The notes: a model not told the origin generated them from the letters alone. 64,000 bases of DNA from Pseudomonas sp. B21-040 (GCF_024748695.1 NZ_CP087176.1:3837501-3901500); one strand, 5' to 3'; shown: positions 18,043 to 27,263, numbered from the stretch's first letter. Program-made: numbers and translations.

Positions 18043-19524
18043 ATGCCCGCTTCAGCCAGCGCCAACACCAGTGAAAGCACTACTCAAAGCCTGTCCTTGC
18101 TCGACCGCATCATCGCCGAAGGCCGCATGGCCCATGACGATAGCCAGCAGGACTATGCCCGCGACATGCTCGCGGAGTTCGCCACCCAGGTTCTCGACGA
18201 AGGCATGGCCATCGACAAGGACACCGTGGCGATGATCAACGACCGCATCAGCCAGATCGATGAATTGATCAGCGCGCAACTCAATGAAGTCTTGCACCAC
18301 CCCGACTTACAGAAACTCGAAGCCTCCTGGCGCGGCTTGCACCTGTTGGTGCAAAACACCGAAACCAGCTCCAGGCTCAAATTGCGCTTGCTGAATGTGA
18401 CTCAGAAAGAGCTGCAGAACGACCTGGAAAAAGCTGTCGAGTTTGACCAGAGCGCGCTGTTCAAGAAGATCTACGAAGAAGAATACGGCACCTTCGGTGG
18501 CCACCCGTTCAGCCTGCTGGTGGGTGACTACACCTTTGGCCGTCACCCGCAGGACATCGGCCTGCTGGAGAAACTGTCGAACGTCGCCGCAGCGGCGCAC
18601 GCCCCGTTCATTGCCGCCGCCAGCCCACGACTGTTCGACATGAACAGCTTCACCGAACTGGCCGTGCCACGTGACCTGTCGAAAGTCTTCGAGAGCCAGG
18701 AACTGATCAAATGGCGCTCGTTCCGTGAAAGCGAAGATTCGCGCTACGTGTCGCTGGTGTTGCCGCATTTCCTGCTGCGCCTGCCGTACGGCCCGGACAC
18801 CTCGCCGGTCGAAGGCATCAATTACGTTGAGGACGTCAACGGCAGCGACCACGGTAAATACTTGTGGGGCAACGCCGCCTGGGCCTTGTCGCAACGCATC
18901 ACCGAAGCCTTCGCCAAGTACGGCTGGTGCGCGGCGATTCGCGGGGCCGAAGGCGGTGGCGCAGTCGAAGGTTTGCCAGCCCACACGTTCCGCACCACCT
19001 CCGGCGACTTGTCACTCAAGTGCCCGACTGAAGTGGCAATCACCGATCGCCGGGAAAAAGAGCTCAACGACCTCGGTTTCATCGCCTTGTGCCACAAGAA
19101 AAACAGCGACGTGGCGGTGTTTTTCGGCGGCCAGACCACCAACAAATCCAAGCTGTACAACACCAACGAGGCCAACGCCAACGCGCGGATTTCGGCGATG
19201 TTGCCTTACGTGCTCGCCGCCTCGCGTTTCGCGCACTACCTGAAGGTGATCATGCGCGACAAGGTCGGCAGCTTCATGACCCGTGACAACGTGCAGACCT
19301 ACCTCAACAACTGGATCGCCGATTACGTGCTGATCAACGATAACGCGCCGCAAGAAATCAAGGCGCAGTACCCGTTGCGTGAAGCCCGTGTGGATGTGAC
19401 TGAAGTCGCCGGCAAGCCGGGCGCCTACAAGGCCACGGTGTTCCTGCGGCCACACTTCCAGCTGGAAGAACTGACCGCCTCGATCCGCCTGGTCGCCACC
19501 CTGCCGCCACCGGTAGCCGCCTGA
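18043..19524 (+). CDS. tssC: T6SS contractile sheath large subunit TssC (VipB)
   Basis: Large sheath subunit of 493 residues. The family landmarks are all present: LQKLEASWRGLHLLVQNTET (about residues 89-108), GTFGGHPFSLLVGDY, then FIAAASPRLF, WRSFRESEDSRYVSLVLPHFLLRLPYG and the C-terminal FLRPHFQLEELTASIRLVA. RBS AAGGAG precedes the ATG. The gene sits between tssB and hcp. A perfect 12-bp stem lies right after its stop codon (19532-19565) and separates it from hcp. Confidence 0.96.
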   Translation: MPASASANTSESTTQSLSLLDRIIAEGRMAHDDSQQDYARDMLAEFATQVLDEGMAIDKDTVAMINDRISQIDELISAQLNEVLHHPDLQKLEASWRGLHLLVQNTETSSRLKLRLLNVTQKELQNDLEKAVEFDQSALFKKIYEEEYGTFGGHPFSLLVGDYTFGRHPQDIGLLEKLSNVAAAAHAPFIAAASPRLFDMNSFTELAVPRDLSKVFESQELIKWRSFRESEDSRYVSLVLPHFLLRLPYGPDTSPVEGINYVEDVNGSDHGKYLWGNAAWALSQRITEAFAKYGWCAAIRGAEGGGAVEGLPAHTFRTTSGDLSLKCPTEVAITDRREKELNDLGFIALCHKKNSDVAVFFGGQTTNKSKLYNTNEANANARISAMLPYVLAASRFAHYLKVIMRDKVGSFMTRDNVQTYLNNWIADYVLINDNAPQEIKAQYPLREARVDVTEVAGKPGAYKATVFLRPHFQLEELTASIRLVATLPPPVAA

Positions 19525-19531
19525 CCACTGA

Positions 19532-19565
19532 CCCGTGGCGAGGGGGCTTGCTTCCTCGCCACGGG
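19532..19565 (+). terminator. Perfect 12-bp hairpin between tssC and hcp
   Basis: CCCGTGGCGAGG at 19532-19543 is the exact reverse complement of CCTCGCCACGGG at 19554-19565, with a ten-base loop GGGCTTGCTT. No run of T follows, so it is not a classical Rho-independent terminator. It may be a degenerate REP unit that attenuates transcription or blocks 3' decay between the sheath genes and hcp. Confidence 0.6.
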
Positions 19566-19641
19566 GCTCAATCGGTGGCTCGACTGATCGGCATGGGCGT
19601 TCACCCCACTTAATTGCGATAACCTTCAGGAGTTTCATGCG

Positions 19642-20139
19642 ATGGATGCAATCATTCTCGACCTCGGCGGCGACATCAAAGGCGACAGCCTGCTTGAGGG
19701 CTATAAGGACAAGATCGAAGTCATGTCCTACAGCCACAACGTGGCCATGCAGGTGACCAACGATGTCAGCAACTCGGAACGGACTTCCGGCAAGCCACAC
19801 ATCGGTGAGTTCACGTTGACGAAGTTCGTCGACAGCTCGACTCCATCTCTGAACGAATATTGCTGCGCCGGCAAACCGATTCCGGAAGCAAAGGTCATCA
19901 TCGGTCGCAACGCGGCTGAAGGCAGCGGCCAACTGATGCCGTTCATCATCTACACCCTGACCAACGTGGTGCTGTCCAACGTAAGCGTCAGCGGCGGAAC
20001 GGGTGGCAAACCGGTGGAAACCCTGTCCCTGAACTTCACCAAGATCAAATGGGAGCTGACTGCGCAAAAGGACGACGGAACCAAGGAAGGCACGGCCGCC
20101 TCGACCTGGGATCTGGCTGCCAACAAGCTCGTCAAGTAA
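19642..20139 (+). CDS. hcp: T6SS inner-tube protein Hcp (TssD)
   Basis: Inner-tube hexamer-forming protein of 165 residues, also a secreted chaperone for small effectors. It begins with MDAIILDLGGDIKGDS, as in the Hcp2/Hcp3 class. HNVAMQVTNDVSNSERTSGKP, GEFTLTKFVDSSTP and VETLSLNFTKIKWELT are characteristic beta-barrel strands. CAGSAG-type RBS (CAGGAG) lies nine bases before the ATG. The gene is set apart from tssC by about 115 bp and a hairpin, which would suit its need for higher expression than its neighbours. Confidence 0.96.
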   Translation: MDAIILDLGGDIKGDSLLEGYKDKIEVMSYSHNVAMQVTNDVSNSERTSGKPHIGEFTLTKFVDSSTPSLNEYCCAGKPIPEAKVIIGRNAAEGSGQLMPFIIYTLTNVVLSNVSVSGGTGGKPVETLSLNFTKIKWELTAQKDDGTKEGTAASTWDLAANKLVK

Positions 20140-20154
20140 GCGCACGCGTCGGCC

Positions 20155-20598
20155 ATGGCTGGCAGCCGCTTCCTCCCGCCGCTGTTCGAGCGACTCGCCT
20201 CAAGCGAGGTCGACACGCTGCGCGTGTTCGACCTTCAAGGCCTGCTCGACTCGGTCCGCACGGAACTGCTGCGCCTGTTCAACACCCGACGCGGTCCACA
20301 CGCGCTCACCTCACCGCCGAGCATTCTCGACTACGGCATCGCTGACTGGACCGCCCTGCAACAGCAACGCAGCGATGACCGTCGTCAGTTGGCGCGGGAC
20401 GTGCGCGAGGCCATTACCCATTTTGAGCCGCGCCTGCGACTGGGCGAAGTTCAGGTCGAGCCAGTGCCCGGTCAACCGCAGCAACTGAGGATTCGGTTGG
20501 TCGGGGAGCTACGCAGTGGCCGTCAGCACTGGCCGGTGGCCTTTTTTATCGAGCGGGTCAGCGATGGCCTTGAGGTGCGTCATGAGCGACTCGATTGA
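20155..20598 (+). CDS. tssE: T6SS baseplate wedge protein TssE (gp25-like)
   Basis: Baseplate component of 147 residues related to phage T4 gp25. The GpW/gp25 core is visible: VRTELLRLFNTRRG (about residues 34-47), PPSILDYGIADWTAL, then VREAITHFEPRLRLGEVQVEP, the conserved FEPRL segment that nucleates sheath assembly. It starts 15 bp after hcp, and its last 17 bases overlap the start of tssF in another frame. Confidence 0.92.
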   Translation: MAGSRFLPPLFERLASSEVDTLRVFDLQGLLDSVRTELLRLFNTRRGPHALTSPPSILDYGIADWTALQQQRSDDRRQLARDVREAITHFEPRLRLGEVQVEPVPGQPQQLRIRLVGELRSGRQHWPVAFFIERVSDGLEVRHERLD

Positions 20599-22375
20599 CC
20601 CGCAACTGCTCGACTATTACCAGAAGGAACTGACCTGGTTGCGCCATGCGGGAAGTATTTTCGCCGAACGTTACCCCAAGGTTGCCAGGCGCCTGGAGCT
20701 GTCTCCCGGGGAATGCCCCGACCCGCACGTCGAACGGCTGCTGGAGGGTTTTGCGCTTCTGGCGGCGCGCCTGCAACGGCGACTGGATGACGACTACGCC
20801 GAATTCAGCGATGCGCTTCTGGAACAACTGTATCCATTGGCGATGCGCCCCCTGCCATCTTGCGCCATCGTGCAATTCGAACCGGACCCCAGCAAAGGCA
20901 ATCTGGACGACGGTTACCCGTTGCCCCGCGATACGCCATTGTTCGTCACCACCAGCAAAGGCGAAAGCATCCATTTTCGCACCACTGCGGCGGTTCGTTT
21001 GTGGCCATTGGAAATCAATGAAGCATTGATGTTGGGCAGCGAAGAAGCCCAGGCCCTGACGGGCGTCGCTCAGGCTCGTTCGGCGCTGCGTCTGGGCCTG
21101 CGTTGCCTGGGCGACAGTCAATGGTCAACGCTGGGCATCGAACAATTGCGTATCCACCTGAGCGCCTCGCCGGTGATCAACGCTTGTCTCTATGACCTGC
21201 TCGGTGCTCATGCCGTGAAGGTGCTGGCCGGCCCCATCGGCAGCGTGCCGAAGGGGCTTGAGGGGCTGCCACACATCGTCGGTTTTGCCAGCGATGAAGT
21301 GTTGCTACCAGACGAGGATGGCGTGCACCCTGGCATGCGCTTATTAGCCGAATACTTTGCCTTCCCGGACAAATTCAACTTCTTTGATTTGCCTCTGGCC
21401 GGTGTCACCAGCGATCACCAGGCCCTGTATGTGTACATCGTCTTTGACCGTGCGCCGAGCAATCGAATGCACCTTCAGGCCAGCGATTTTGCACTGGGCT
21501 GCACGCCGGTGATCAACCTGTTTCCGCGAACCTCAGAGCCACTGCGTCCGGACGGCACCCGCAGCGAATACCGCCTGGTGGCCGACAGTCATCGGGAAAA
21601 CAGCGTCGAGATCCATAGCATCCGGGCGATGCGGGCCAGCACCCGCCAGGGCGTACAGCGAGTACCGGCCTATTACGGCAGCCAGCACAGCGGAAACGAT
21701 AAACAGTGTTACTGGCACGCCCGGCGCGTTAGCGGCATGACCCCGAATCGCCTCGGCACTGACCTGTTGCTGAGCCTAGTGGATACCCGACTCGACCCGC
21801 TGACGGACGCCATCGAATACAGCCTCACCGCCGAACTGCTCTGCACAAACCGACACCTGGCTCAGAGCCTTCCCGCCGGCACGCCGTTAGGCTTTGAGCG
21901 TCCGGGCCCGGTAGCCTGGGCGCGCCTGCGCAATCCTCCAAGCCCACAGAGTTTGCCGCGCCTGGACGGAGAATCGCGTTGGCGGCTGGTGTCGCAACTG
22001 AGCCTCAATCATTTGTCGCTGGTCGAAGGGCCACAGGCTCTGGATGCACTCCGGGAAATTCTGCAATTGCACAACCTGCGTGACGAGGCCAGCGCCTGGC
22101 GACAGATCGAAGGCTTGCTTGGCCTCGGTTGCGAACGGGTCATCGCCCATGTCGGCGAAGACGCCTGGCGCGGCTGGCGCAATGGACTTGAAGTGCGGTT
22201 ACAGCTTGATCCGCAGCATTTCGTCGGCAGCAGCGCGGTGTTGTTTTCAGCGGTACTGGCGCAATTCTTTTCGCTCTACGCCACCGCCAACCGCTTTGTG
22301 CGCACGGTACTGGTTCAATCAGACAAGGAGGTCAAAGCATGGCAACCCCAAGCCGGCATGCCGCTGTCCCTCTGA
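20582..22375 (+). CDS. tssF: T6SS baseplate protein TssF (ImpG/VasA)
   Basis: Baseplate wedge protein of 597 residues. It opens with LLDYYQKELTWLRHAGSIFAERYPKVARRLEL (first 45 residues), the hallmark of TssF, followed by DPHVERLLEGFALLAARLQRRLDDDY. Later motifs such as FALGCTPVINLFPR fit as well. The ATG at 20582 overlaps the end of tssE; extending upstream to 20516 would run antisense to family expectations. It overlaps tssG by 37 bases, implying strict translational coupling of E, F and G, which form one baseplate wedge. Confidence 0.94.
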   Translation: MSDSIDPQLLDYYQKELTWLRHAGSIFAERYPKVARRLELSPGECPDPHVERLLEGFALLAARLQRRLDDDYAEFSDALLEQLYPLAMRPLPSCAIVQFEPDPSKGNLDDGYPLPRDTPLFVTTSKGESIHFRTTAAVRLWPLEINEALMLGSEEAQALTGVAQARSALRLGLRCLGDSQWSTLGIEQLRIHLSASPVINACLYDLLGAHAVKVLAGPIGSVPKGLEGLPHIVGFASDEVLLPDEDGVHPGMRLLAEYFAFPDKFNFFDLPLAGVTSDHQALYVYIVFDRAPSNRMHLQASDFALGCTPVINLFPRTSEPLRPDGTRSEYRLVADSHRENSVEIHSIRAMRASTRQGVQRVPAYYGSQHSGNDKQCYWHARRVSGMTPNRLGTDLLLSLVDTRLDPLTDAIEYSLTAELLCTNRHLAQSLPAGTPLGFERPGPVAWARLRNPPSPQSLPRLDGESRWRLVSQLSLNHLSLVEGPQALDALREILQLHNLRDEASAWRQIEGLLGLGCERVIAHVGEDAWRGWRNGLEVRLQLDPQHFVGSSAVLFSAVLAQFFSLYATANRFVRTVLVQSDKEVKAWQPQAGMPLSL

Positions 22376-23364
22376 GCCTGAGCCAACGACTGCGTCAGGA
22401 ACCCCAGGCGTTCGAATTGTTGCAGGCGTTGTTGCTGCTGGAACGCGAACACCCGCAGGCCGAATCGCTGGGCAGCGGCACCGCCCCACAAGCGGAAGCA
22501 CTGCGCTTGCGGGGGCCGTTGACGCCACTATTCTCGGCCAGTGAAATCGAAAGCCTCACCCAGGAACCCGGCCAGCAGCCGGTCCTGAGCACACCGGTAT
22601 TTGGCCTTGGCGGCCCCGACGGCCCCCTGCCCTACGCCTATCAGGAATGGCTGCAGCAACGGGCACGGGCCAAGGATCATGCCCCCGCCGTATTCCTTGA
22701 CCTGTTCCAGCATCGACTGCTGAGCCTGCTGTACAAAGTGATGCGCAAACACCGGATCGCCGCAGGTTTCACCGCACCCGGAGTCTCCCCGGTGCAGGTG
22801 CAATTGCGGGCACTGACCGGACTGCTGCCCAAAGCGTTGCAGGAACGACAGGCCATCCCCGATTGCGCCGTACTGGCGTGCACTGCCCTGTTTACTGATG
22901 GACGCCGCTCCCTTGCCGGATTTGCCGCGATCATACGTGAGCAGTTCGAACTACCCGTGGAGCTCAGTGCCTTTCAAGGTGCCTGGCGCGAGATCCCGCC
23001 CGCCAGTCGCAGTCGCTTGCAACCGGGTGGGCGCAATCTGCAATTGGGCGTCAGCGCAGTGGCCGGCACTCGGGTCTGGGATGAACACGCAGGTTATCGC
23101 CTGACCCTCGGCCCGCTGACGTCTGCCCAGGCCGCGCGATTTCTGCCCGATGGCGAATCTCATGCTGCGCTCGCCAGCCTCAGCGCCCTGTATTTCGGTC
23201 CGGATCTGGATTGCACGCTGGTGCTGCTGGTACGTGGCGCCGGCCCAATGAAACTTGGACGTCAAGCGCCTCCAGTGCTCAGTTGGAATGGCGGTCTGCA
23301 ACGTCAGGCCAGCCTTGCCGTGCAACGGATCACCATCGGCCTTCGTCAGCCGGAGATCACCTGA
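22339..23364 (+). CDS. tssG: T6SS baseplate protein TssG (ImpH/VasB)
   Basis: Baseplate wedge subunit of 341 residues that acts with TssF and TssE. Recognisable features are FELLQALLLLEREHP near the N-terminus (about residues 26-40), FGLGGPDGPLPYAYQEWLQQRARAKDHAPAVFLDLFQHRLLSLLYK in the first third (the GPDGPLP and FLD-x-F-x-HR motifs define the family) and YRLTLGPLT near the C-terminus. It overlaps tssF and is followed by the tssH ATG two bases after its stop, so it belongs to the same operon. Confidence 0.94.
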   Translation: MATPSRHAAVPLSLSQRLRQEPQAFELLQALLLLEREHPQAESLGSGTAPQAEALRLRGPLTPLFSASEIESLTQEPGQQPVLSTPVFGLGGPDGPLPYAYQEWLQQRARAKDHAPAVFLDLFQHRLLSLLYKVMRKHRIAAGFTAPGVSPVQVQLRALTGLLPKALQERQAIPDCAVLACTALFTDGRRSLAGFAAIIREQFELPVELSAFQGAWREIPPASRSRLQPGGRNLQLGVSAVAGTRVWDEHAGYRLTLGPLTSAQAARFLPDGESHAALASLSALYFGPDLDCTLVLLVRGAGPMKLGRQAPPVLSWNGGLQRQASLAVQRITIGLRQPEIT

Positions 23365-23366
23365 AC

Positions 23367-25910
23367 ATGGAACTGGCCAGCCTGATCGGACGCCTCAACC
23401 CGGACAACCGCCGCGCCCTCGAACGAGCCGCGCAACGCTGTCTGCAACGGGGCCATCACTACGTCGAAATTGAGCACTTGCTGCTGGAACTGCTGGACAT
23501 CGAGGGCGGTGACTTCGCTTATCTGCTGCCGCGTTTCGGCCTGGAGCGTGATGCCTTGACGGCGGAAATCAACAAGGCGCTGGACCTGTTCAAATCCGGC
23601 AGCACACGCACCCCGGCATTGTCGTCGCACACCACCGGCCTGCTCGAAGATGCGGTAGTGCAAGCCAGCGTGCTAGGGCTGGACAGCATTCGCTCGGGCT
23701 TACTGCTACTGGCATTGATCGACCGCGACGAGCGCCGCAGCCTGCTGCTCAACAGTGCTTCCTCACTGTTGAAAATTCCTCGCGAGGCGCTGCGCAACAA
23801 TCTGCTGGAATGGACCGAAAGCTCTCGGGAACACGTGGGGGCGGTACGTTCTCCAGGGGCTGGCAACCCGGGGCCAAAACACGATGGCGTACTGGACCAG
23901 TACACCCAGGACCTTACCGCCGACGCTCATGCCGGGCGAATAGACCCCATCGTCGGCCGCGATGGCGAGATCCGCCAATGCATCGACATCCTCCTGCGCC
24001 GCCGACAGAACAACCCGATTCTGGTCGGTGCACCGGGCGTGGGCAAAACTGCGGTGGTCGAAGGCCTGGCCCTGCGCATTGCCGCCAGGGACGTGCCGCC
24101 GTCGTTGCAGGAAGTCAGTTTGCGGGTGCTTGACCTTGGTATGTTGCAGGCCGGCGCCGGGGTCAAAGGTGAGTTCGAGCAACGCCTCAAAGGCGTGATC
24201 GACGCGGTGCGCAGCGCCGAGAAACCGATCATTTTGTTCATCGACGAAGCCCACACACTGATTGGCGCTGGCGGTGCCGAAGGCGGCAGCGACGCGGCCA
24301 ACCTTCTCAAACCGGCGCTCGCCCGAGGCGAACTGCGCACCCTCGCCGCGACCACCTGGCTTGAGTATAAAAAATACTTCGAGAAGGACCCGGCCCTTGC
24401 CCGGCGTTTTCAACTGGTACAAGTCGAAGAACCGGACGAAACCACCGCCGTGGAAATGCTCCGTGGTGTCGCTGCCAAACTCGAACAACACCACGGTGTG
24501 CAGGTGCTGGACGCTGCGATTCACGAAGCGGTGAAACTGTCCCACCGCTACATCTCCGGACGCCAGTTACCGGACAAGGCAATCAGCGTGCTCGACACCG
24601 CGTGCGCCCGTGTCGCCCTCGGCCAGCACGACGTGCCACCGCCACTGGAAAGCCTGCGCCACCGCCAGAACAGCCTCAAAGATGAAGTCGAACGCCTGCG
24701 CCGCGAACAGGCGACCGGACTCGATCATCGTGAGCGCATCACCCTGCTGGAAAGCGAATCGACCGGCAATGTGCAGGCCATTCGCGAACTGGAAACCCGC
24801 TGGAACGAAGAGCGAGTCGCCGTGCGCGAGTTGCTGGAAACCCGCAGCGAGTTGCTGGCCTTGAGCGAGCGCGCCGACAGCGACAAACCGGACGAAGCCA
24901 TCGACAGCCGTATCGATCACCTGGCTGCAGAACTGGTACGACTGGAAGCAGGACTCGATGCCATTCGCCAGGACGACCCGCTGGTGCCGGAACAGGTCGA
25001 TACCAAAACCGTCGCCGCCGTCATCGCCGGCTGGACCGGCATCCCGGTCGGAAAAATGCTCGCTGACGAAGCCCACGCCGTACGCACCCTCGGCCAGCGC
25101 ATGGGTTTGCGCGTCATGGGCCAGAGCATTGCGCTGGGCACCATCGCCCAGCGTCTGCAGGCCTACCGTGCCGGCCTTACCGACCCGCAAAAACCGGTCG
25201 GCGTGTTCCTGCTGGTCGGCCCCACCGGTGTCGGCAAAACCGAAACCGCTTACGCGCTAGCCGATGCGCTGTATGGCGGCGAACGTAACCTGATCAGCAT
25301 CAACCTTTCGGAATACCAGGAAGCCCACACCGTCAGCCAACTCAAAGGTGCCCCGCCCGGCTATGTTGGTTATGGCAGCGGCGGCGTGCTCACCGAAGCG
25401 GTGCGGCGTAAACCTTATTCGGTGGTGCTGCTCGACGAAATTGAAAAGGCCCACCCGGATGTGCTCGAAGCCTTCTACAACGTCTTCGACAAAGGCGTCA
25501 TGGAGGACGGCACCGGGTTGGTGGTGGACTTCAAAAACACTGTGATGCTCGCCACCAGTAACGTCGGTGCTGAATTGTTGCTCGACACACCCGTGGCGCA
25601 ACTGGGCACCGACGCCTTCAACGAAGCGTTGCACAAAGTGCTGCTGCAAGCATTTCGCCCGGCGTTTCTGGCGCGGATGACGGTGGTGGCGTATCGGCCA
25701 CTGGATGAGGCAACACTGGAAGGGATTGTGTTGGCGAAGCTGGAGAAACTGCGTGGCCGATACAAAGCCGCGACTGGAAAACAGTTCGAATTTGATGCCG
25801 GGATTGTCCAGGCAGTGTTGGCCAAGTGCAGTGCGGCGGGTGCGAGGGATGTTGAAAATGTGTTGATGACGCAGGTGACGGGGAAGTTGGCGGAGTGGGT
25901 GCTTGAGTAA
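23367..25910 (+). CDS. clpV: T6SS sheath-recycling AAA+ ATPase TssH (ClpV)
   Basis: Double-ring AAA+ unfoldase of 847 residues that disassembles contracted sheath. The N domain covers about residues 1-150. D1 has Walker A GAPGVGKT near 221 and Walker B ILFIDEAHT. D2 has GPTGVGKT near 618 and VVLLDEIEKAH. A coiled-coil middle region lies around 425-530. The ATG at 23367 gives the normal ClpV start MELASLIGRLNPDNRRALERAA; the frame is open further upstream inside tssG but that stretch has no ClpV similarity. Last core gene of the operon; about 50 bp later the accessory genes begin and base composition drops. Confidence 0.96.
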   Translation: MELASLIGRLNPDNRRALERAAQRCLQRGHHYVEIEHLLLELLDIEGGDFAYLLPRFGLERDALTAEINKALDLFKSGSTRTPALSSHTTGLLEDAVVQASVLGLDSIRSGLLLLALIDRDERRSLLLNSASSLLKIPREALRNNLLEWTESSREHVGAVRSPGAGNPGPKHDGVLDQYTQDLTADAHAGRIDPIVGRDGEIRQCIDILLRRRQNNPILVGAPGVGKTAVVEGLALRIAARDVPPSLQEVSLRVLDLGMLQAGAGVKGEFEQRLKGVIDAVRSAEKPIILFIDEAHTLIGAGGAEGGSDAANLLKPALARGELRTLAATTWLEYKKYFEKDPALARRFQLVQVEEPDETTAVEMLRGVAAKLEQHHGVQVLDAAIHEAVKLSHRYISGRQLPDKAISVLDTACARVALGQHDVPPPLESLRHRQNSLKDEVERLRREQATGLDHRERITLLESESTGNVQAIRELETRWNEERVAVRELLETRSELLALSERADSDKPDEAIDSRIDHLAAELVRLEAGLDAIRQDDPLVPEQVDTKTVAAVIAGWTGIPVGKMLADEAHAVRTLGQRMGLRVMGQSIALGTIAQRLQAYRAGLTDPQKPVGVFLLVGPTGVGKTETAYALADALYGGERNLISINLSEYQEAHTVSQLKGAPPGYVGYGSGGVLTEAVRRKPYSVVLLDEIEKAHPDVLEAFYNVFDKGVMEDGTGLVVDFKNTVMLATSNVGAELLLDTPVAQLGTDAFNEALHKVLLQAFRPAFLARMTVVAYRPLDEATLEGIVLAKLEKLRGRYKAATGKQFEFDAGIVQAVLAKCSAAGARDVENVLMTQVTGKLAEWVLE

Positions 25911-25957
25911 ATGATTATTCAGGTGCCGTCAGGCACCCTCAAAGGAGTTTCAGGATC

Positions 25958-26563
25958 ATGGCAGTTATCGTGTTGCACAATTCGGATGATCAAGGTGGCC
26001 GTGCTCCGGCGCTGTTTGCTGGTACCGGGGCCGTTCTGATCAATGTTCTGTTCGTTGGTAGCCGGATATCACCAGCCACACTCCATCACATACGCACCGT
26101 GACCATGACCTACCCTGGTCCCAACCTGGTGTTCTGGATGGGGCATGGAAATGCGGGAATAAAAGTTCCTCTGAGAGCTGGCCACCCCATGACGACTCCT
26201 CCCGCCCAATGCGTGCATTCACAAGATTTGATAGATGCTTTAAGCATGTTGAATCCCGAAAGAATCTACTTCATGACATGCAGGGCGCTGCGTTGGGTCG
26301 AACGTGAATATCAGCGGTTTTATGCCTCCATGTCCTTCCTCCCTCGTCGGGTCACAATATTCGCTGCCAGGGTCAATCTGCTGGGCGGAGCATTGAAGCC
26401 AACAATAACCGCCATCTTGTCAGGCGTGGCAAATCCGCCAGGAGCATTTGGCGTTGGCCACCTGTTTGAGTCACTCGACGTGTATGGCGAATCATTCATT
26501 GAGTGGCAACAACGCTCCAATCCCCAGACCAGTCCAGGTGGCTATAACGAGTCACCCATTTAA
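25958..26563 (+). CDS. Putative clan CD (caspase-like) cysteine peptidase, candidate T6SS effector
   Basis: I do not recognise a named family. The 201-residue protein has no signal peptide or membrane helix. A hydrophobic strand PNLVFWM runs into Gly-His-Gly (His63), and 45 residues later a second hydrophobic strand ERIYFM runs into Thr-Cys-Arg-Ala (Cys108). Strand-His-Gly followed by strand-Cys at this spacing is the catalytic dyad layout of clan CD peptidases (caspases, CHAT, gingipains, C80). The N-terminal AVIVLHNSDD would be the first strand of that fold. An RBS AAAGGAG precedes the ATG. It lies between clpV and vgrG and is AT-richer than the flanking core genes, as expected of an acquired effector. 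Alternatives are a non-catalytic Rossmann-like protein or a structural accessory. The enzyme call is inference. Confidence 0.45.
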   Translation: MAVIVLHNSDDQGGRAPALFAGTGAVLINVLFVGSRISPATLHHIRTVTMTYPGPNLVFWMGHGNAGIKVPLRAGHPMTTPPAQCVHSQDLIDALSMLNPERIYFMTCRALRWVEREYQRFYASMSFLPRRVTIFAARVNLLGGALKPTITAILSGVANPPGAFGVGHLFESLDVYGESFIEWQQRSNPQTSPGGYNESPI

Positions 26564-26663
26564 TCAACCCGATCCAACCCGGATACGACTGCACTCGCCG
26601 CTGAGTGTCGCCAGTGAAAAACTCCGCGGCATGGACAGCAATTAATTCATGGAGGTCAAACGT

Positions 26664-27263
26664 ATGCCTATGAAATTTGACGATGCCCAATTGAGAGTCG
26701 ACGTTGACGAGGATATATCGGCGATAGGTCAAAGTTTTAGTCAGGCGTTGACCAACGGAATTGTATTCACCATCAAGTCCCCCAACGGCAAGATGATTCA
26801 ATTCAAGTCCAGAACCATGAAATGGCTGGAAGGCCCTCAAGTAGATAACTATGTCACCGACATCGAAGGCTATTTCAAACCTGACGCACTCGACTGGGAT
26901 GTTGACGTAGTACCGAGAGAAGCCAGCGACAAAAAAAACCCCTACTACGACGAAGGAGGTGCCTGCTCTAGAACGGCCACCACAACCAAAATTGCCGACC
27001 AGCCCGGCGTTGCACACACTCAAAACTTCCTGTTTGAAGTAGGTAAAAACTTTGACGAGATGGGAAGCCATGGCACCAAAGATAAATTCAGGGCCATCAG
27101 TATTATTTTTTTTAATAACCAGGTCACCCACAAGGTCGATTGGAGTCGAACGGGAAAAGGCGATGACAGTTATTACAAAGTAGCAGTGACCGCAATCCAA
27201 GAGTTCCCCGGCCACTTAAAAACCATCCTGATCTCAAAGGGATACGACGTCACAGGCCTCTAG
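26664..27263 (+). CDS. Hypothetical protein between clpV and vgrG, possible partner of the upstream gene
   Basis: Unrecognised protein of 199 residues. The ATG at 26664 is favoured by GGAGG eight bases before it; an ATG at 26649 would itself overlap that site. It has no signal peptide or membrane segment, an acidic N-terminus (FDDAQLRVDVDEDISAIG), alternating strand-like stretches (FTIKSPNGKMIQFKSRTMKW) and one Cys. It follows the caspase-like gene by about 100 bp, reads the same way, and is the most AT-rich stretch of the secretion cluster. By position it could be an immunity protein, a chaperone/adaptor or a second effector; sequence alone does not decide. Confidence 0.6.
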   Translation: MPMKFDDAQLRVDVDEDISAIGQSFSQALTNGIVFTIKSPNGKMIQFKSRTMKWLEGPQVDNYVTDIEGYFKPDALDWDVDVVPREASDKKNPYYDEGGACSRTATTTKIADQPGVAHTQNFLFEVGKNFDEMGSHGTKDKFRAISIIFFNNQVTHKVDWSRTGKGDDSYYKVAVTAIQEFPGHLKTILISKGYDVTGL

